Below, piece by piece: positions 36,001 to 47,800 of a stretch of 64,000 bases of DNA. The notes under the pieces were generated by a model, which saw only the letters and a program-made list of their open reading frames with translations, made no database searches and was not told the DNA's origin. Within the stretch, counting starts at the first letter, position 1. Each line of letters starts with the position of its first letter. Source of the DNA: Siphlonurus alternatus (taxonomy: Eukaryota; Arthropoda; Insecta; Ephemeroptera; Siphlonuridae). The DNA lies in assembly GCA_949825025.1 (NCBI GenBank), contig OX463779.1, positions 27,308,539-27,372,538 of the forward strand, given 5' to 3'. The translations under genes and the position numbers were made by a program.

Positions 36001-37197
36001 AAAAATTAATGTAATGAATTTAATGATTTCGTTGCCCCTGCAAGAAAAATGTGTATGCAACCCGAGTGGCAGAAGTGCGCAACTGGTGGTGGACTTCCAG
36101 GTTTCTTTAAGTTTGAATATCCAATACTATACAAGGAACTTTTTATTACGTTCACGGGACCATTAACCTCAATTTACATTTAATTGAAATTTTGCGTGAC
36201 ACCCAACGCTGCATGCCGTCGTGACAAATGAAGATCGAGTTTTTGCGCTCATGAGTAAACTTTTCTTTCGTACTCTCAAGAAGTAACTATAATCGTAATT
36301 AATGTAACTTCTGTAACTTCTTATCGCGAGAAAAAAAATGGACATGTATTATTTCAATAACGCCTAATATTCAAGCACTTTTTAACGAACATTTTCTTTG
36401 TTCTCGTAAATAAATTAAATTTAGCAACACTAGCAACGTTAAGATATTCCGCTTACATATATTCATATTGTAGAAATAGTACTTTACAAACAGCATGCAT
36501 TGTAATTAATTGTAAACTTTAAATCATTATTATTCCTGCAATATTATTTGTAATGTCAAATTATTTTCTCCCTATATTTATTTTAACAATTCCCTTGCAA
36601 ATCTAACTTGGCGAAACTCCTAAATTGTTAAAAAAAAAAAAAAAAACTCTATATTTTCCATGCATGCAACGTCCTTCCAATTTACAAGATAAAAGTTTTA
36701 ATTATTTTCTATTAAAAGAAAGTTATCGATTAATTGCAAACGTTATAATTTATGTAGTTAATCATTATGCAGTCAATTTATTTTTATCGTTCAAAAGCTT
36801 GCGTGGGCAATGCAATCAAATTTACTTTATTAGCAGAATAGGGTTGATTCCAATCAAGTCAAAACGTTGATAAACTTAAAAATTGCAGTGTGGAGATGAT
36901 TTTTTTATGTAAATTATTGAATTAATAAAATGTGATCATTTACTGCTCCTGGATTTTTTCTTAATTTCAGTCCGCTCTTGTTCATATTAATGTAAAATTA
37001 TATTGGGTTAAATTATGATTGCATTGGAACGTATGATGACGTATCATGCCTGGTCTCTGTAGACAAGACTGTGAGCGTGGACAGACAGTGTTGGACTAAC
37101 CGATGAGGCCCTCTTTTGCCAGCAGTTTCTCCCATTCGTCCTCCGTGAACACTTCGAGCTGCAATTGCGTCGCCTCTCCCTTCTTGCGGCCCGCCAT
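24086..37197 (-). CDS. NME8: NME8/TXNDC3-type thioredoxin with degenerate NDPK domains
   Basis: Exons in transcript order: 37197-37101, 34442-34339, 32952-32881, 29997-29881, 28591-28495, 28420-28290, 27586-27306, 26592-26290, 24287-24086 (stop TAG). Phases join throughout: 467 residues. Residues 1-130 form a thioredoxin fold with the intact WCGPC active site (exon 2: [13 protein letters not shown]) and the family's SEPTWMFIG and [10 protein letters not shown] charged coiled-coil-like stretch follows ([16 protein letters not shown]). The rest resembles nucleoside diphosphate kinase ([40 protein letters not shown]), but the catalytic HGSD and the early KPD lysine are replaced, so kinase activity is unlikely. 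A second, weaker NDPK-like half follows. Relatives are axonemal proteins of cilia and sperm tails. Start MAGRKKGE chosen by family resemblance. One donor (exon 7, GTCGGT) is unusual. Confidence 0.82.
24403..24632. mobile_element. 230-bp MITE in the last NME8-like intron
   Basis: Left ACGTGGTACAGCGGAAAA mirrors right TTTTCCGCTACCACGT. Both continue with TATCCTAACTCCAT. The interior repeats TAACTCCATTGGTAAGCTG several times in both directions. Target duplication not clear. Confidence 0.75.
24823..25576. mobile_element. Outer hairpin MITE, TTAA-flanked, carrying an inner MITE
   Basis: GGGCATTGGGTGTAGCACCG at the left mirrors CGGTGCTACACCCAATGCCC at the right, with TTAA on both sides (24819-24822 and 25577-25580). 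The arms pair through TTAGTAGCCCAAGTGCACAA. The left arm is interrupted at 24986-25332; the right arm is not. About 403 bp without the insert. Confidence 0.88.
24986..25332. mobile_element. Hairpin MITE family Z, copy 2 (347 bp, TTAA)
   Basis: GGGTAAGGTAACGCCACCAA at the left mirrors the right end, with TTAA on both sides (24982-24985 and 25333-25336). The interior matches the 8611-8975 copy (ATATCAGGTATACAAA, TAGTTTTTGAGTTATG). The intact opposite arm of the surrounding hairpin shows the empty site, with a single TTAA between CTGAT and AGAAAAG. Confidence 0.88.
26605..26955 (-). mobile_element. Element A, copy 2 (351 bp, uninterrupted)
   Basis: Begins TATACGGG and ends CCCGTATA. The sequence matches 8500-9221 in reverse complement without the nested hairpin. 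It begins only ten bases beyond the acceptor AG of NME8-like exon 8 (26290-26592), so the branch point and upstream part of that splice site probably lie within the element. Confidence 0.8.
27937..28266. mobile_element. Hairpin MITE in an NME8-like intron
   Basis: AAGGAGGGGAACCGCTTCAG at the left mirrors CTGAGGCGGTTCCCCTCCTT at the right. The arms share GTGCACCAAAAAAAATAGTC and TGACATTATTTATAA. TTAA follows the right end; the left flank is decayed. A related copy is at about 51013-51271. Confidence 0.75.
28986..29278. mobile_element. Hairpin MITE, TTAA-flanked, with an inserted LINE-tail fragment
   Basis: TTCCAATGTGCTTTTTCCGT mirrors the right arm, flanked by TTAA (28982-28985 and 29279-29282). 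The centre near 29195 is a near-perfect palindrome (AAAGAAAAGAGTTCACTCTT). The left arm is lengthened by about 140 bp at 29019-29159 that the right arm lacks. Confidence 0.8.
29019..29159 (+). mobile_element. Short retroelement 3' end with (TTCTA)n tail
   Basis: The extra block in the left hairpin arm ends AATAAAGAAATTTCTATTCT and then repeats ATTCT units. A short pentamer tail after a unique 3' end is typical of CR1/L2/RTE-like LINEs and the SINEs they mobilise. The body is too short to classify. Confidence 0.5.
30201..32241. mobile_element. 2.04-kb TIR element, hAT-like, non-coding
   Basis: Left CAGGGTGTATACCA mirrors right TGGTATACACCCTG, and both ends continue with repeated CTGGAAAAACCTGGAA words. 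Flanks are TATATAT-rich (7 of 8 bases agree over 8 bp), compatible with a hAT 8-bp duplication but low in complexity. Inside, 31040-31525 is another inverted repeat (CCTAATTTATGGTTCCTAAA), with an extra palindromic block at about 31108-31157 (CAGAGCGGTCT). No transposase frame. It fills the intron between NME8-like exons 3 and 4. Confidence 0.75.
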
Positions 37198-38236
37198 CCT
37201 GCGCGCGAGGGCAAGCGCCTGCTGTAACACAAAACAGATATAATTTAATGTTGAGTACACAGCACGAGTGTTCTTCATGAACCTGCTTGCGGCAACGTGG
37301 GTTAGTATATAATATAATTTGAATGAATTTTAACATACGTGAAATTTTGTATTACGCGCATATATTATATAGTGTAAATTTAATGTTGTTGTTTTGTTTG
37401 TTTTTTTCATTTTTTTTTTGTGCAATTAAAATTTATTAATTAAATTTTTACGTACAGAAAAAGTTTGTTTCTAGAGTCGAAGCCGGTGGCGGCCACAGAA
37501 AAAAAATATGATATATATTATATGGTATATTGTAAAAACACCCGTACTTTAAAATAATAATAAAATAAAAAATTAAAAAGTTGTATAATATACGTATACT
37601 ATTTTATACAAGAAAACTATATTAAACCTGTTGATAATGTAAAACACATTTTACACACTAAATTTTTGATTGAATAATAAAAAATAAATATTAATAATAA
37701 ATAATGTTTTTCAATATATTGAACCAATATAAATAATAAATATGTATAATATATAACCATATATACTGTATATGGCACCCAAGGAAAATACTTTAAAAAA
37801 AAAAAAAAAAACTAAATGTATTATGTGTACTATATTTATTATCTTCCTTGCTTAATAGCAATTAACAAATCATTATTCAATTATTCATTATAAAATCTGG
37901 TCTCATTTCTTTAAAAAAGAAGTAATTTAAAAGCTATTATTTATGTATACATATTCATCGTTAATTTTATTATGTAGAAAAAAAAAGAAATGAAATGAAT
38001 CGAAATCAACACTATATATATAATGTTATTATTATTATAACTTTAAAGCATTTATTATTATCTCTGTTTATTTTATTAAACTTTCACCCCCTTCCCAATA
38101 AATAAACATACAAATTAAAGTTTCGTTACAAAATGTTCAAAAACACTTGAAATTCATCCAAGTACTTTTACTAAAAAGTGTAGTCATAAAATCCATAAAG
38201 AAAACAATCTGAGAACAAAGTGATACGAGATCTCAC

Positions 38237-38360
38237 CGCACCCCCTGGTTGTTCTTCTTGTTCTTATTGCTATGCATGATCGTCTGTCTGTGATTTGACG
38301 GAGCGCTCGTGAAATTCCGACCACTCAGCGACTCTGGCAGAGACCAACTGTTTCTCCGCA
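38237..38360 (-). other. NME8: Probable 5' leader exon of the NME8-like gene
   Basis: On the minus strand a GC-richer stretch ends at the donor GTGAGA. It holds an ATG (MHSNKNKKNNQGVR) that would join in frame to MAGRKKGE if the acceptor CGCGCAG immediately before 37198 is used, or act as an upstream frame if TTACAG is used. The 5' limit is not determined. Confidence 0.4.
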
Positions 38361-39157
38361 TTTATACAAATGCTTTTTTTGTTTTTCTATTATGAACTAG
38401 CTAGCATGATAATATTCCGTGCTCTTTCTACATTCGCGGAAATATTTTTGTACAAAAAACAAACAAGAAATAATATTAAATGATATACAGACATAATGTG
38501 ACAATTATACAATTACCATGTTTAATAGTAGTTTTTTTTTCTGTTTTGTATAATTTCTCCTCCTTGTGTCACGCTCTGCATGCACGAGTTAATAATCTAC
38601 CATGCACCTTGTATCACGAGCAGTTCCTTACATTATCAGCATTCCCTCCTATAACTCTTTTCATTCGACCCCTTTTCCATTGAGTTCTATAGCAGCCAGC
38701 TTATTGGCCAAACTATTCAATATGCTACTCTGTGATAGGTCAATAATTTTTGACTGATATTACCTCTACCACTATTTTTTCAATCTGGGTTATATTAAAA
38801 ACAGGTTGTTAATTCCTTTTGAAATATGCTATCTCACCATATCTTACAATAAAATTGTATCTTAGATGGTTATCATTTTTTTTAATGAAAGTTTTTACGC
38901 ATAAGAGAATAATTAAAGGTTTTTAAATACAGAATGCTGTATTTTCGTTTTTTTCTGTCTTTAACTTAGAAATTGACTCTGAAATTAGTAAATGAGTATT
39001 TCTTGTGCATTAAAGAACACACAATGAACATATTATGAAAACTTACATTTTAGGAGGTGAAGCAGCGAATAAAATCTAATTACAAATTCAATCTTGCAGA
39101 ATAAAAATATATTATTATTAAAATTAAAATGTTACGTCAATATAATGTTTACAGCCC

Positions 39158-39171
39158 GTTGCCTTGGAAAC
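39158..39171. promoter_or_regulatory. X-box-like RFX site upstream of the NME8-like gene
   Basis: GTTGCCTTGGAAAC fits the RFX/DAF-19 X-box pattern (two inverted half-sites with a 2-base spacer). It lies about 0.8 kb upstream of the probable leader exon of a ciliary gene, where RFX control would be expected. Confidence 0.5.
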
Positions 39172-40520
39172 GATCATGCTATCGATGGCAATAAAAACAA
39201 AGCTGTGCAGTAAAGAGCGATTTTGCGCTTAAACTTTGTTTTTCCCACATTTTGATTTATTTATGTATTTTCCGATGTTGTTCAGAGTTATTCGTAAAAG
39301 TTATAAAATTTTATTGTTAATTCAAAAATTCAATTTTTTTTTATTCATTCCATTGCTCGGTCCCCTACAGTAAAAATATACCAAAAGATATTGTTCGAGG
39401 TTAACAGGAGAGTTTATATTCTTTATTTGATCATTTTGGTTGTACAGAGACGAACTAATATTTATTTCATTGAACAAAGAATTCAATACAAAAATAACAC
39501 AACAAATGTTCAGAAGAAGAAAAAACAATTAACATTGCATTGAAGTAAAAAGGGTATTTAAATTTTTTACACTATATAAAATCAGAATTATATTTTGAGT
39601 TTTAATTAATTTAGTCCCCCGAAAAAGCTTTGACAGCTAGTAAAAGCACACCTTTGAATTAGAACACACGTTGCAACGTATTTTTAAATCCATTTTAATA
39701 TTTCTGAGACTGGATGCTAGAAAATTGTATATTTCATAGATAATATTTATAAAAACATACATAAATATATAGGACCATTTTCAAAAAATCAAATTTCATG
39801 AATTCTTTGACTACGAGTGATAATGCAAACATTATGCTTCAAAGGTAAAATATTCATGCAATATATATTAAGATATTATTAGATTATTACATCAAGAAGA
39901 AGTGTTGAACCACGGTTAAAATATTAAATTATAGTGCGTGATTCAAAGAGATATTTTTTTTCTTTTTTTTTTTGTAGCTAGCTTTAAAGCCGCATAAAAT
40001 AAATTAATGTAAAATTATATAAACTTGTATAACCATGAGACAATTTAATTTCCTTTATGATTAAGGAAATTTACAGCATGTACTGAAAATGATTTTATCA
40101 TAAAAAAAAACATAAAAATGAAAATAAAGTCATTTTAATTTATCATAAGAATTAAATTCGAAATTTTATTACCTCAACTTGTAATGAAGTAAAAATGGTA
40201 AAATTATAATTATAAATGCTAATTTTAAATTAATTCAATCGATCAGCAAACTCACAAAAAATTGTCAGACGTACTGCATGCATGCTTTTTTAAATTAAAA
40301 AAATATATATATAAAAATTAGTTTTATTTCCGATCCTTTATCATAATTTTGTATTATTACTTAACAAATCTTTAATTAATCATTAATTAATTAATTAATT
40401 AATTAATTAATTAATTAATTAATTAATGATTAATTAATCATTAATTGGGCCGGGGCGCGCGCGCGCGGTACCATTGAATTGTTATTATATAATGTTTTAT
40501 TCATTTGGGTGTATAATGTT

Positions 40521-40635
<115 letters not shown>

Positions 40636-41160
40636 GATATTTATATATATTAAATTTGTCCAAATTTATAGTGTTTTAAAAGAAATTTAATACAACTGCT
40701 AATTTACACTAAATTTGTCAATATTTATGTTGCTGTCTTACTACTTTGTCTATCTTGCTATTCCAGGTAATAAACCATTTACTTTTTTCCCTCTTTCATT
40801 ATTGGCTGTATAGTTAAACCAGTGAACTAAAAAGATGTACTGATATATTTTACTGCCAAATATAAAGATATTATATATTATGTTAAGATTATTTTAATTT
40901 ATGTCAGAATAGAATTGTCAAAAATATGTAAACTGTGTTTATCTTTATTACATGTATCATGTGTCTTTATCATTAGCGCAAGCTATAATAAAAAATAATT
41001 TAATTTAATAACTTTTCCTCGAGGAATAAACAGGTATAAACAAAAATATTGTAATCCATAAAATGTAATATGAATATTTATAACAAAGCGGACTTAAATT
41101 ATCTAACCTGATCGCTTTGATTTATAATGAATAATTATAAAAAATTGTTTATAAATGTAA

Positions 41161-41572
41161 AAAGAGGTCGAGCGTGGCGCAGTGCATTGACCGGTTCTCG
41201 TTAGATCACCGAAGTCAGGCTACGTCAAGCGTGGTTAGTACTTGGATGGGTGACCGCGTTTCAAGTAAAAAATACGCTGCTCCCTCCCTGGGGTAAATTC
41301 GTCTCGCTTTCCACCCACAGTGCAGTGATGCACTTGTGTGTGGTTCCCCAGGCTTTGGACGATCGCTTTAGTCCATTGAGAAAAAGTAGAGGTGTCGTCC
41401 GTCTTGACTGAGCGAGGTTTTCCACGGTTCCCTCAGTCTCACCTCAGCGAATGCTGGGACGCGTAAGCATGCAGGACGTGGCCACTATCCGTTCTCTACC
41501 TTATCCCTACCCAGTACCCCGCCGCGAGCTGTAAGCTCTTTTAGGGGTGTATCCTTGTAAAAAAAAAAAAAA
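41161..41572 (+). mobile_element. 5S rRNA-derived SINE
   Basis: The head (about 41190-41285) follows 5S rRNA, including the internal promoter: GAAGTCAGGCTACGTCAAG (box A region) and GTGGTTAGTACTTGGATGGG then TGACCGC (IE/box C). About 280 bp of unrelated body follows, ending in AGCTCTTTTAGGGGTGTATC and a poly(A) tail of about 14. AAATGTA occurs just before the head (41153-41159) and after the tail, a likely target duplication. The first bases (TGGCGCAGTGCATTGA) resemble a tRNA A box. It lies 300 bp upstream of the VPS8 start. Confidence 0.85.
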
Positions 41573-41837
41573 TGTACTCGCTGTTATTTCACCCTGAGAG
41601 ATTAGGCAACTTGTTCAGCACTAAAACAAAGCAGGTTGCATACGTAGTAGTTTAATTTTAGCAAAAGCGGTACGTATTGAGGAAAAATAGTATTCAATTA
41701 ACAATTACCACAAGCGACGTTGCCGAGGTACATAGAATGAATATTCTATAATAATAATTTAATAAATAGTATGCAACTGATATGCATATTTAATATTTTT
41801 TATTACAGAATCCTAAGTTTGCGCGTTGTTGAATTTA

Positions 41838-41857
41838 TGACGTCACTCATGACGTCA
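41838..41857. promoter_or_regulatory. Two CRE palindromes before the VPS8 start codon
   Basis: TGACGTCA occurs at 41838-41845 and again at 41850-41857, 9 bp upstream of the ATG. The full CRE is bound by CREB/ATF factors and is common in housekeeping promoters. They lie in the leader or core promoter. Confidence 0.6.
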
Positions 41858-41865
41858 TTACTGTC

Positions 41866-44800
41866 ATGGCTGAAAGTGGGAGGGTCCCTGACAAAGACAC
41901 CGCTGTTTCTGCCCCTGAAACTCTTGATTTAGACTTAGACGAGGTAAGAAAAGTATCGAGAATTATTTATTAAGTATTTTTGGTCATTTGTGATGATTAT
42001 TTTCTCTGAGGATTTTATCTGTGTTGTAAAATCGTCTTTTACATTTCAACTTTGACAATCAGCTGTTTTTTTGGTGCAATATTTTCAGATTGATGATACT
42101 GAATTTAATATTCCTCCTGTGGATAAAACACCTACATTAGAGAGTATATTAAATGAACTAGAAGATCAAGGTTCATTAAGTGATGAAGAAATATCTCCAT
42201 TACTTCAAGTCGGAGAGGTATGTATATTGTTTTAATGTGAGCCTAGTTGACAACTACAGTAAATACAGAAGTCAGTTTGATATGCATATTATACCTACTG
42301 TAGTACTCTATAACCAGAGGAAAAATGAACCCTGAGTAAAAAAAAGCATGTATTCTTAAATACTGAACTGTGTAAGACGTGAAGGTTTTCCTCATGTATT
42401 TGAATAAGGAGAATAACAATAATAACATAGCTTTTGTTAGTAACCAGACTTTTGGCATTTGATTGCCTATGACATGATTATGACATGATTTTTACACAAA
42501 ATATTCTCTACAATAGGGAGGATATGCACAAGATGGTGGGGAAACATTGTCTCTTGCATCACGGGGAAGTTCTGATGCTCGCAGTCGCGGTTCGTCAGAG
42601 AGACGGAATCGTAGACGTAACCCTGGGGCATTCAGTGGAGCAGGTTCCATTTTACGTCATGTCATTCTGAAGGGTATCTCATCACAGCTCAATTCAGCAA
42701 ATGTAAGTTCCAGAATCTCCAACGCCAGTGAAATTTCTAATGCCGTGATCTTGTTTGCAGGAGCGAGTTAACGCAGGTACCCCTACAGCAATGGCTGTGG
42801 CTGGAATGATAGCCGTGGGAACTTCACATGGTCTTGTCCTTGTGTTTGACACAGCCCAAGCTCTGAAATGGTGCCTTGGCTCTGCAGCTGTGGGAGATGA
42901 GTCAGGTTCTGTGTCAAGTCTTGGCTTTAACCACGACTGTTCTAGGATTCTTGTAGGGTTTGCCAAGGGTCACATACTAATGTATGATCTAACTAATGGG
43001 AAATTGTTGAGGACACTCACAGATGTCCATCCTCCTGGAACAGCAGTTCTTCATGTCAAGGTAGGAAAATAAAAGATGTTGATGTAGTAATTTGTTTTAA
43101 TTTACTGTTGATCAGTTCACAGACTCACCAACGCTAGCACTGTGTAGTGACAGTGGGGGGTCGGTTTTTGAGCTAAACTTCAAGAGAACTATGGGTGTGA
43201 GAGGGTGTGACTCAAGGTGCCTCTTTTCCGGAAGTCGAGGTGAAGTAGTGACGATTGAACCACTCTTGCTGCACCAGTTTGGTACCCACCCGCTGCACCA
43301 TGTAGTGATTGTAGCCATGGCAACGTTATCCAAGGTAAAAATCAGACATTTCATTTTTAAAACTCAATTGAAATTAGTGAACATATAACTTATGTACTAA
43401 AAATTAGAATCAATATCATTGCTAGTCATTATTTTTTATACACCATTTAAAGAGAGCAATGAATTTATTTATGTCCTCTCTCTTTTACCCAATGGAGTTT
43501 AATCTTGTAAATTATAATATTTTTGTATCTCAATAGTTTAGCATGTTCAGGTAGAAAATTGGAAGAAGCTGACAGGAAAATGTGAATTTTTAAAACTACT
43601 GTAATTAATAGAAGAAGACATAATTTCTGTTTGTGTGTTATGATTTTGAATTCTCTGTCTTGGCCAAGAAATGATTTAATATTCCTGACCTCGCAGGTGA
43701 TCGTGGTGACCATACGGCCACGAATGAGGGTGCTCTTTACCCATGCCCTGCACAGCAGCCCCTCCACCCTGCCACTGCTGGCCTGGCAGTTCGTCATCAT
43801 ACAGGTGGCCGACGCCTCGCGAGTCATTGACCCTGTGCTCGCCTTCGGGAGGGACTCCACCTTTTACTTCTTCCAGGTAATAGAGCTTACAGTTAGGCAT
43901 GTGAGTTGGGCATCTTTACAGTGAAAGGGGTCCATAAACTAGAATTCAATTGAATGAAAATTCCCACAATACAGTCCATGGTACAATATTTATATATTTT
44001 TTTAATAGTTTATTGTTAAAATAAAATGTACAGTCCTAAAGAAGCCTTATGTGTAAAACACAGAAATTAAAACCAAAACAAAACAGGAACTATTTATTTG
44101 CTATAGTATAACTAAAAATATGAAAACAGCAAATGCACATATGCACACAATAATAAATAACACAGAAAAGAAATATTGGGATACAATTTTTTTTTTTTTT
44201 TTGTTTTTAATTTTATTTTCCCCCTCGACAAAGGAATTTCATTCCAAAGTTTAGGTAAGATTACACCCAAAGTTTTTTCTCAAAATCTATTGCTTGGTTA
44301 AGGTATAATTATTACCGACTCTGATAATTGATTTTGTACATCATGTCGTGTGTATGACTTCTTCTTTCAGGTTGCTTCATAACATAAAATTTATCACATG
44401 ATGCTATAATAACTTGGTTGAATATAGCTCAGTCTTGTCAGTGGGAAGGGTGAAGTTAATCTGTTTACAGCAAAAAACATAAACAGTACATATTTGTTAA
44501 TCATGTGATTTTTTTTTTTCTTTTGTTTTTTGACGTTTTAAAATTTTATTGCAGAATAAATTGAGTTATTTATTTAAAGGATTTTATTTTAATAAATGCT
44601 CAAATACTGTAGTGTCAGTTTTAACATTTATAATATGAATATGAATATTTTTTTTCTTGTTAAATTAAATACTAGTTAGTGCAATCAAAGCATTGTAATA
44701 CAATGGTACAATTCGTTGTTCTCATCTTCAGGTTTCAGTGGATGTACGGTCCAAGATTCGTCTGATCCCACTACAGAAAACCACAGTGCAGTACCAGCTA

Positions 44801-47800
44801 CTCAGCCTGCAGTGGCTTAACACACGCACGCTGGCCGTGCTGGACACCCGAGAGCAGCTGCACCTCGTGGATGTGCGCACACAGCACGAGTTGGAGGTGG
44901 TGGATCTCTCGGAAGCAAAGCTTGTATATGGCAGCAGTCACTTCAAGGGACTGGCCACTGGGGGAAACGTCAGCAAGGCTCTGGTAGGGTGAAAATCTGT
45001 GTTGCAATTCTAATAGCATTGATTATCAGTTTTGAATTTTAATTACAGTACTTGAGCATTTTGTGTTACTTCTTAAAAGGAAAATAATAATAATAATGAT
45101 AATAAATAAAAAAATGTAAGTTCATAAAAAAATCACAAAATTTCAGTTTACAAATTCTATATTGATGAGATCCAGAAATATTGACTGTTCGTCTCAGTAA
45201 TCTTGTTGTTCAAGTCGAGTACAGATACATATATTATGCTAAATATGCAAATAATTTTGGACATGACTGGCAATTTACTACAGTACTTACTTTGTTCCCC
45301 AGGCCTTGGCTGGAGAGAAGGCTTGCTACAACTCCATAGTGAGTTTTGGTAACCAAATGTTGGTGCTCGGAACCAAGTCCTTCCATGTGCTCACCATCCG
45401 GCCGTGGTCTGACCGGCTGGCCCACCTCGTCAAGCAGGTAAGAACCAATGCCATGAGGTAGGGGATTGTAGGATAGCAATCAAGTTATTTTGCAAAGAAT
45501 GAGTCATGGTAGGAAGTTAAGATCCAACTTAAATAGACTCCTTGAAACTTAAATTTGATTACTCCACTGATAATTTTGTCTCTCAACTTGAAACAAAACA
45601 TGGAATTAACTTGCTGTTTGGAATTGTTACAGAATAAGTATGTCGAGGCTCTAGGGCTAGGTATGGCATTCTATGAAGACAGAGGGAAAGCTGTCGTTGG
45701 ATTAAAAGGACCGAAAGCAAAACGGAAAGAACTGATTAAAAGCAAGGTACTGATTTTGCATTCTCTCGTCACAAACATTGTTACTAGGTTACTACTAAGG
45801 TCTCCTCCCCCAGATCCTGGAGATCCTGCACAAGTACATTGACGACGTTTTGAGCAACCCTCGCGAGGACATTCTTCGGGAGCTCTACGAAGAGGTTATC
45901 AGCGTCAGTATTTCGTACTGTGTCACGCTGGGCCAGCTGTGAGTGTAGTAAAAACTGTTGATACAGTTGACAATGGCCTTGCTTGGCCAACTTTATAACA
46001 CAAATAAATATAATTTATTTTTTGCAAAGCAAGTAAAATGAGTTTTAAACAGTTGATGTACAATCAAAAAGCAATAAATAAATATGATATAATTTTTCTT
46101 GTTTATCAAATTAACAAACTGATTCCTGTCTCAGTGAGTTGCTGTATGGCAAGTTCTATGAGGCAGCGAGCACCAACCCGATCGCTCTGGCTCTATTCCT
46201 GGAGGGCATTGAGCCCTTTATCCTGAATGACCAGCTGGTAGCGGTGCCCCCCAGCATCATGCAGCAATTCGTCACCCACTATGAGAGCAAGGGATTCCTC
46301 CAGGTAATCATTGTTTATTTATAGTCTACAGCCTAGTAGTCCATCCCAGCATGTGCCTAGTTTTGAGTGAAGAAAAAGCATGAAAACTTAATTTGGAATT
46401 TATGAATCAGTTTAGAATTTCTTCTATATTAATTTTAGACTGCTGCACTAAGAAACCATTCTCTCTAATACTTCATCCAACGTTTCAGGCTCTTGAAGCT
46501 TGCATCGTCCATCTTGATGTGCCGTCCATCGACATTCACCAGACCATGACGCTATGCTGGCAACACAACTTATATGATGCCATTCTGTACATCTACAACC
46601 GTGGCATGCAGGATTACGTGACACCATTTGAAGAGCTGATGACAGTTTTGCAAAGTGCCCTGGCCACAGGTGAGACCAAATTTAATATTTGAAAACTTAA
46701 TACTATTTGAAAACTATTGAGCACTCAATGGGTGACATTCACAAGAGTTTTCACTTTCCCCCCTTCCCACACAATTTATATTTGAAGTCAGAAATTTTAA
46801 AGAAAATCATCTACTGTACATACTTTGTCAAAATAATAAAGTATACTGTAATCATTATAAATGTATAACTATTAATTGGCATAAATTCTCAAATTCCTTT
46901 ATTTCAACTGGCTATTAAAATGTTATACACCTTACCTTTTCGAATGATATCCAACAAACTAACGTAAATAAGTGAATTTTTACAAAACCAACCATTCAGA
47001 TACTAGAACACAAAAATCAGATGAACCCCAAAGACGTCAAATTAAAACATTCAATTGTTCATGCAGGTAAGCAGCTGTCAGACACGCAAATCACGCTGGG
47101 CAACAAGCTGCTGGTGTACATCTCCTGCTGCCTGGCCGGACGAGCATACCCCCTCGGTGACATCCCACCTGAGCAGGTGCAGAGCGTCAAGCACGAGATC
47201 TTCAAGTGCCTCACCTCCATTCATAGCAAGAACGCTCCTGACAGCGAGCTCTCACACCCCAACCTTCGGTAGGTGCAGGAAGTAGCTTCCTTCGTTGCTT
47301 TTTTTCCTTGGGGGTAGATAATACAGTATATGTTGTTTTGTAATTAAACTCATGTGTGCATAGCTGAGTTAGACTGAGCCGGAAATTAAACATTCTGCCC
47401 AGTCTGATTACTGTATTTTCCTATAAAGGTTTCTAAATATGTAAACATCATATTCTATAATTTCTTTGTTATCAATAGTCAAAATTTTAATCTACATAAT
47501 TAGATTTTATTTTAATTTTTTTAAAGAGGTTGTACATAAATTATGCTCACCTTAATCCAATATGTTTTTAACTACTTTTTCTAGACTACTCATTGTTCCA
47601 ACACTAATTTTGGAAAATAAACACTAGTCTTCATATATAATACAGTTTATTTGTATGTAGTTTTAATGTGATTTTTCATAGAAAATGAACATTAAATTTA
47701 GATTAAAATACAATATCTTGAATGAGGTACATATAATATTATATTGTTTGTTTCAGAGCTCTGCTGCACTTTGACACCAGGGAATTCCTCAATGTTTTGG

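Noticed and set aside
41190..41285. Functional 5S rRNA gene
   Set aside because: Only the internal part matches 5S, with mismatches and missing ends; the poly(A) tail and flanking duplication show a SINE.
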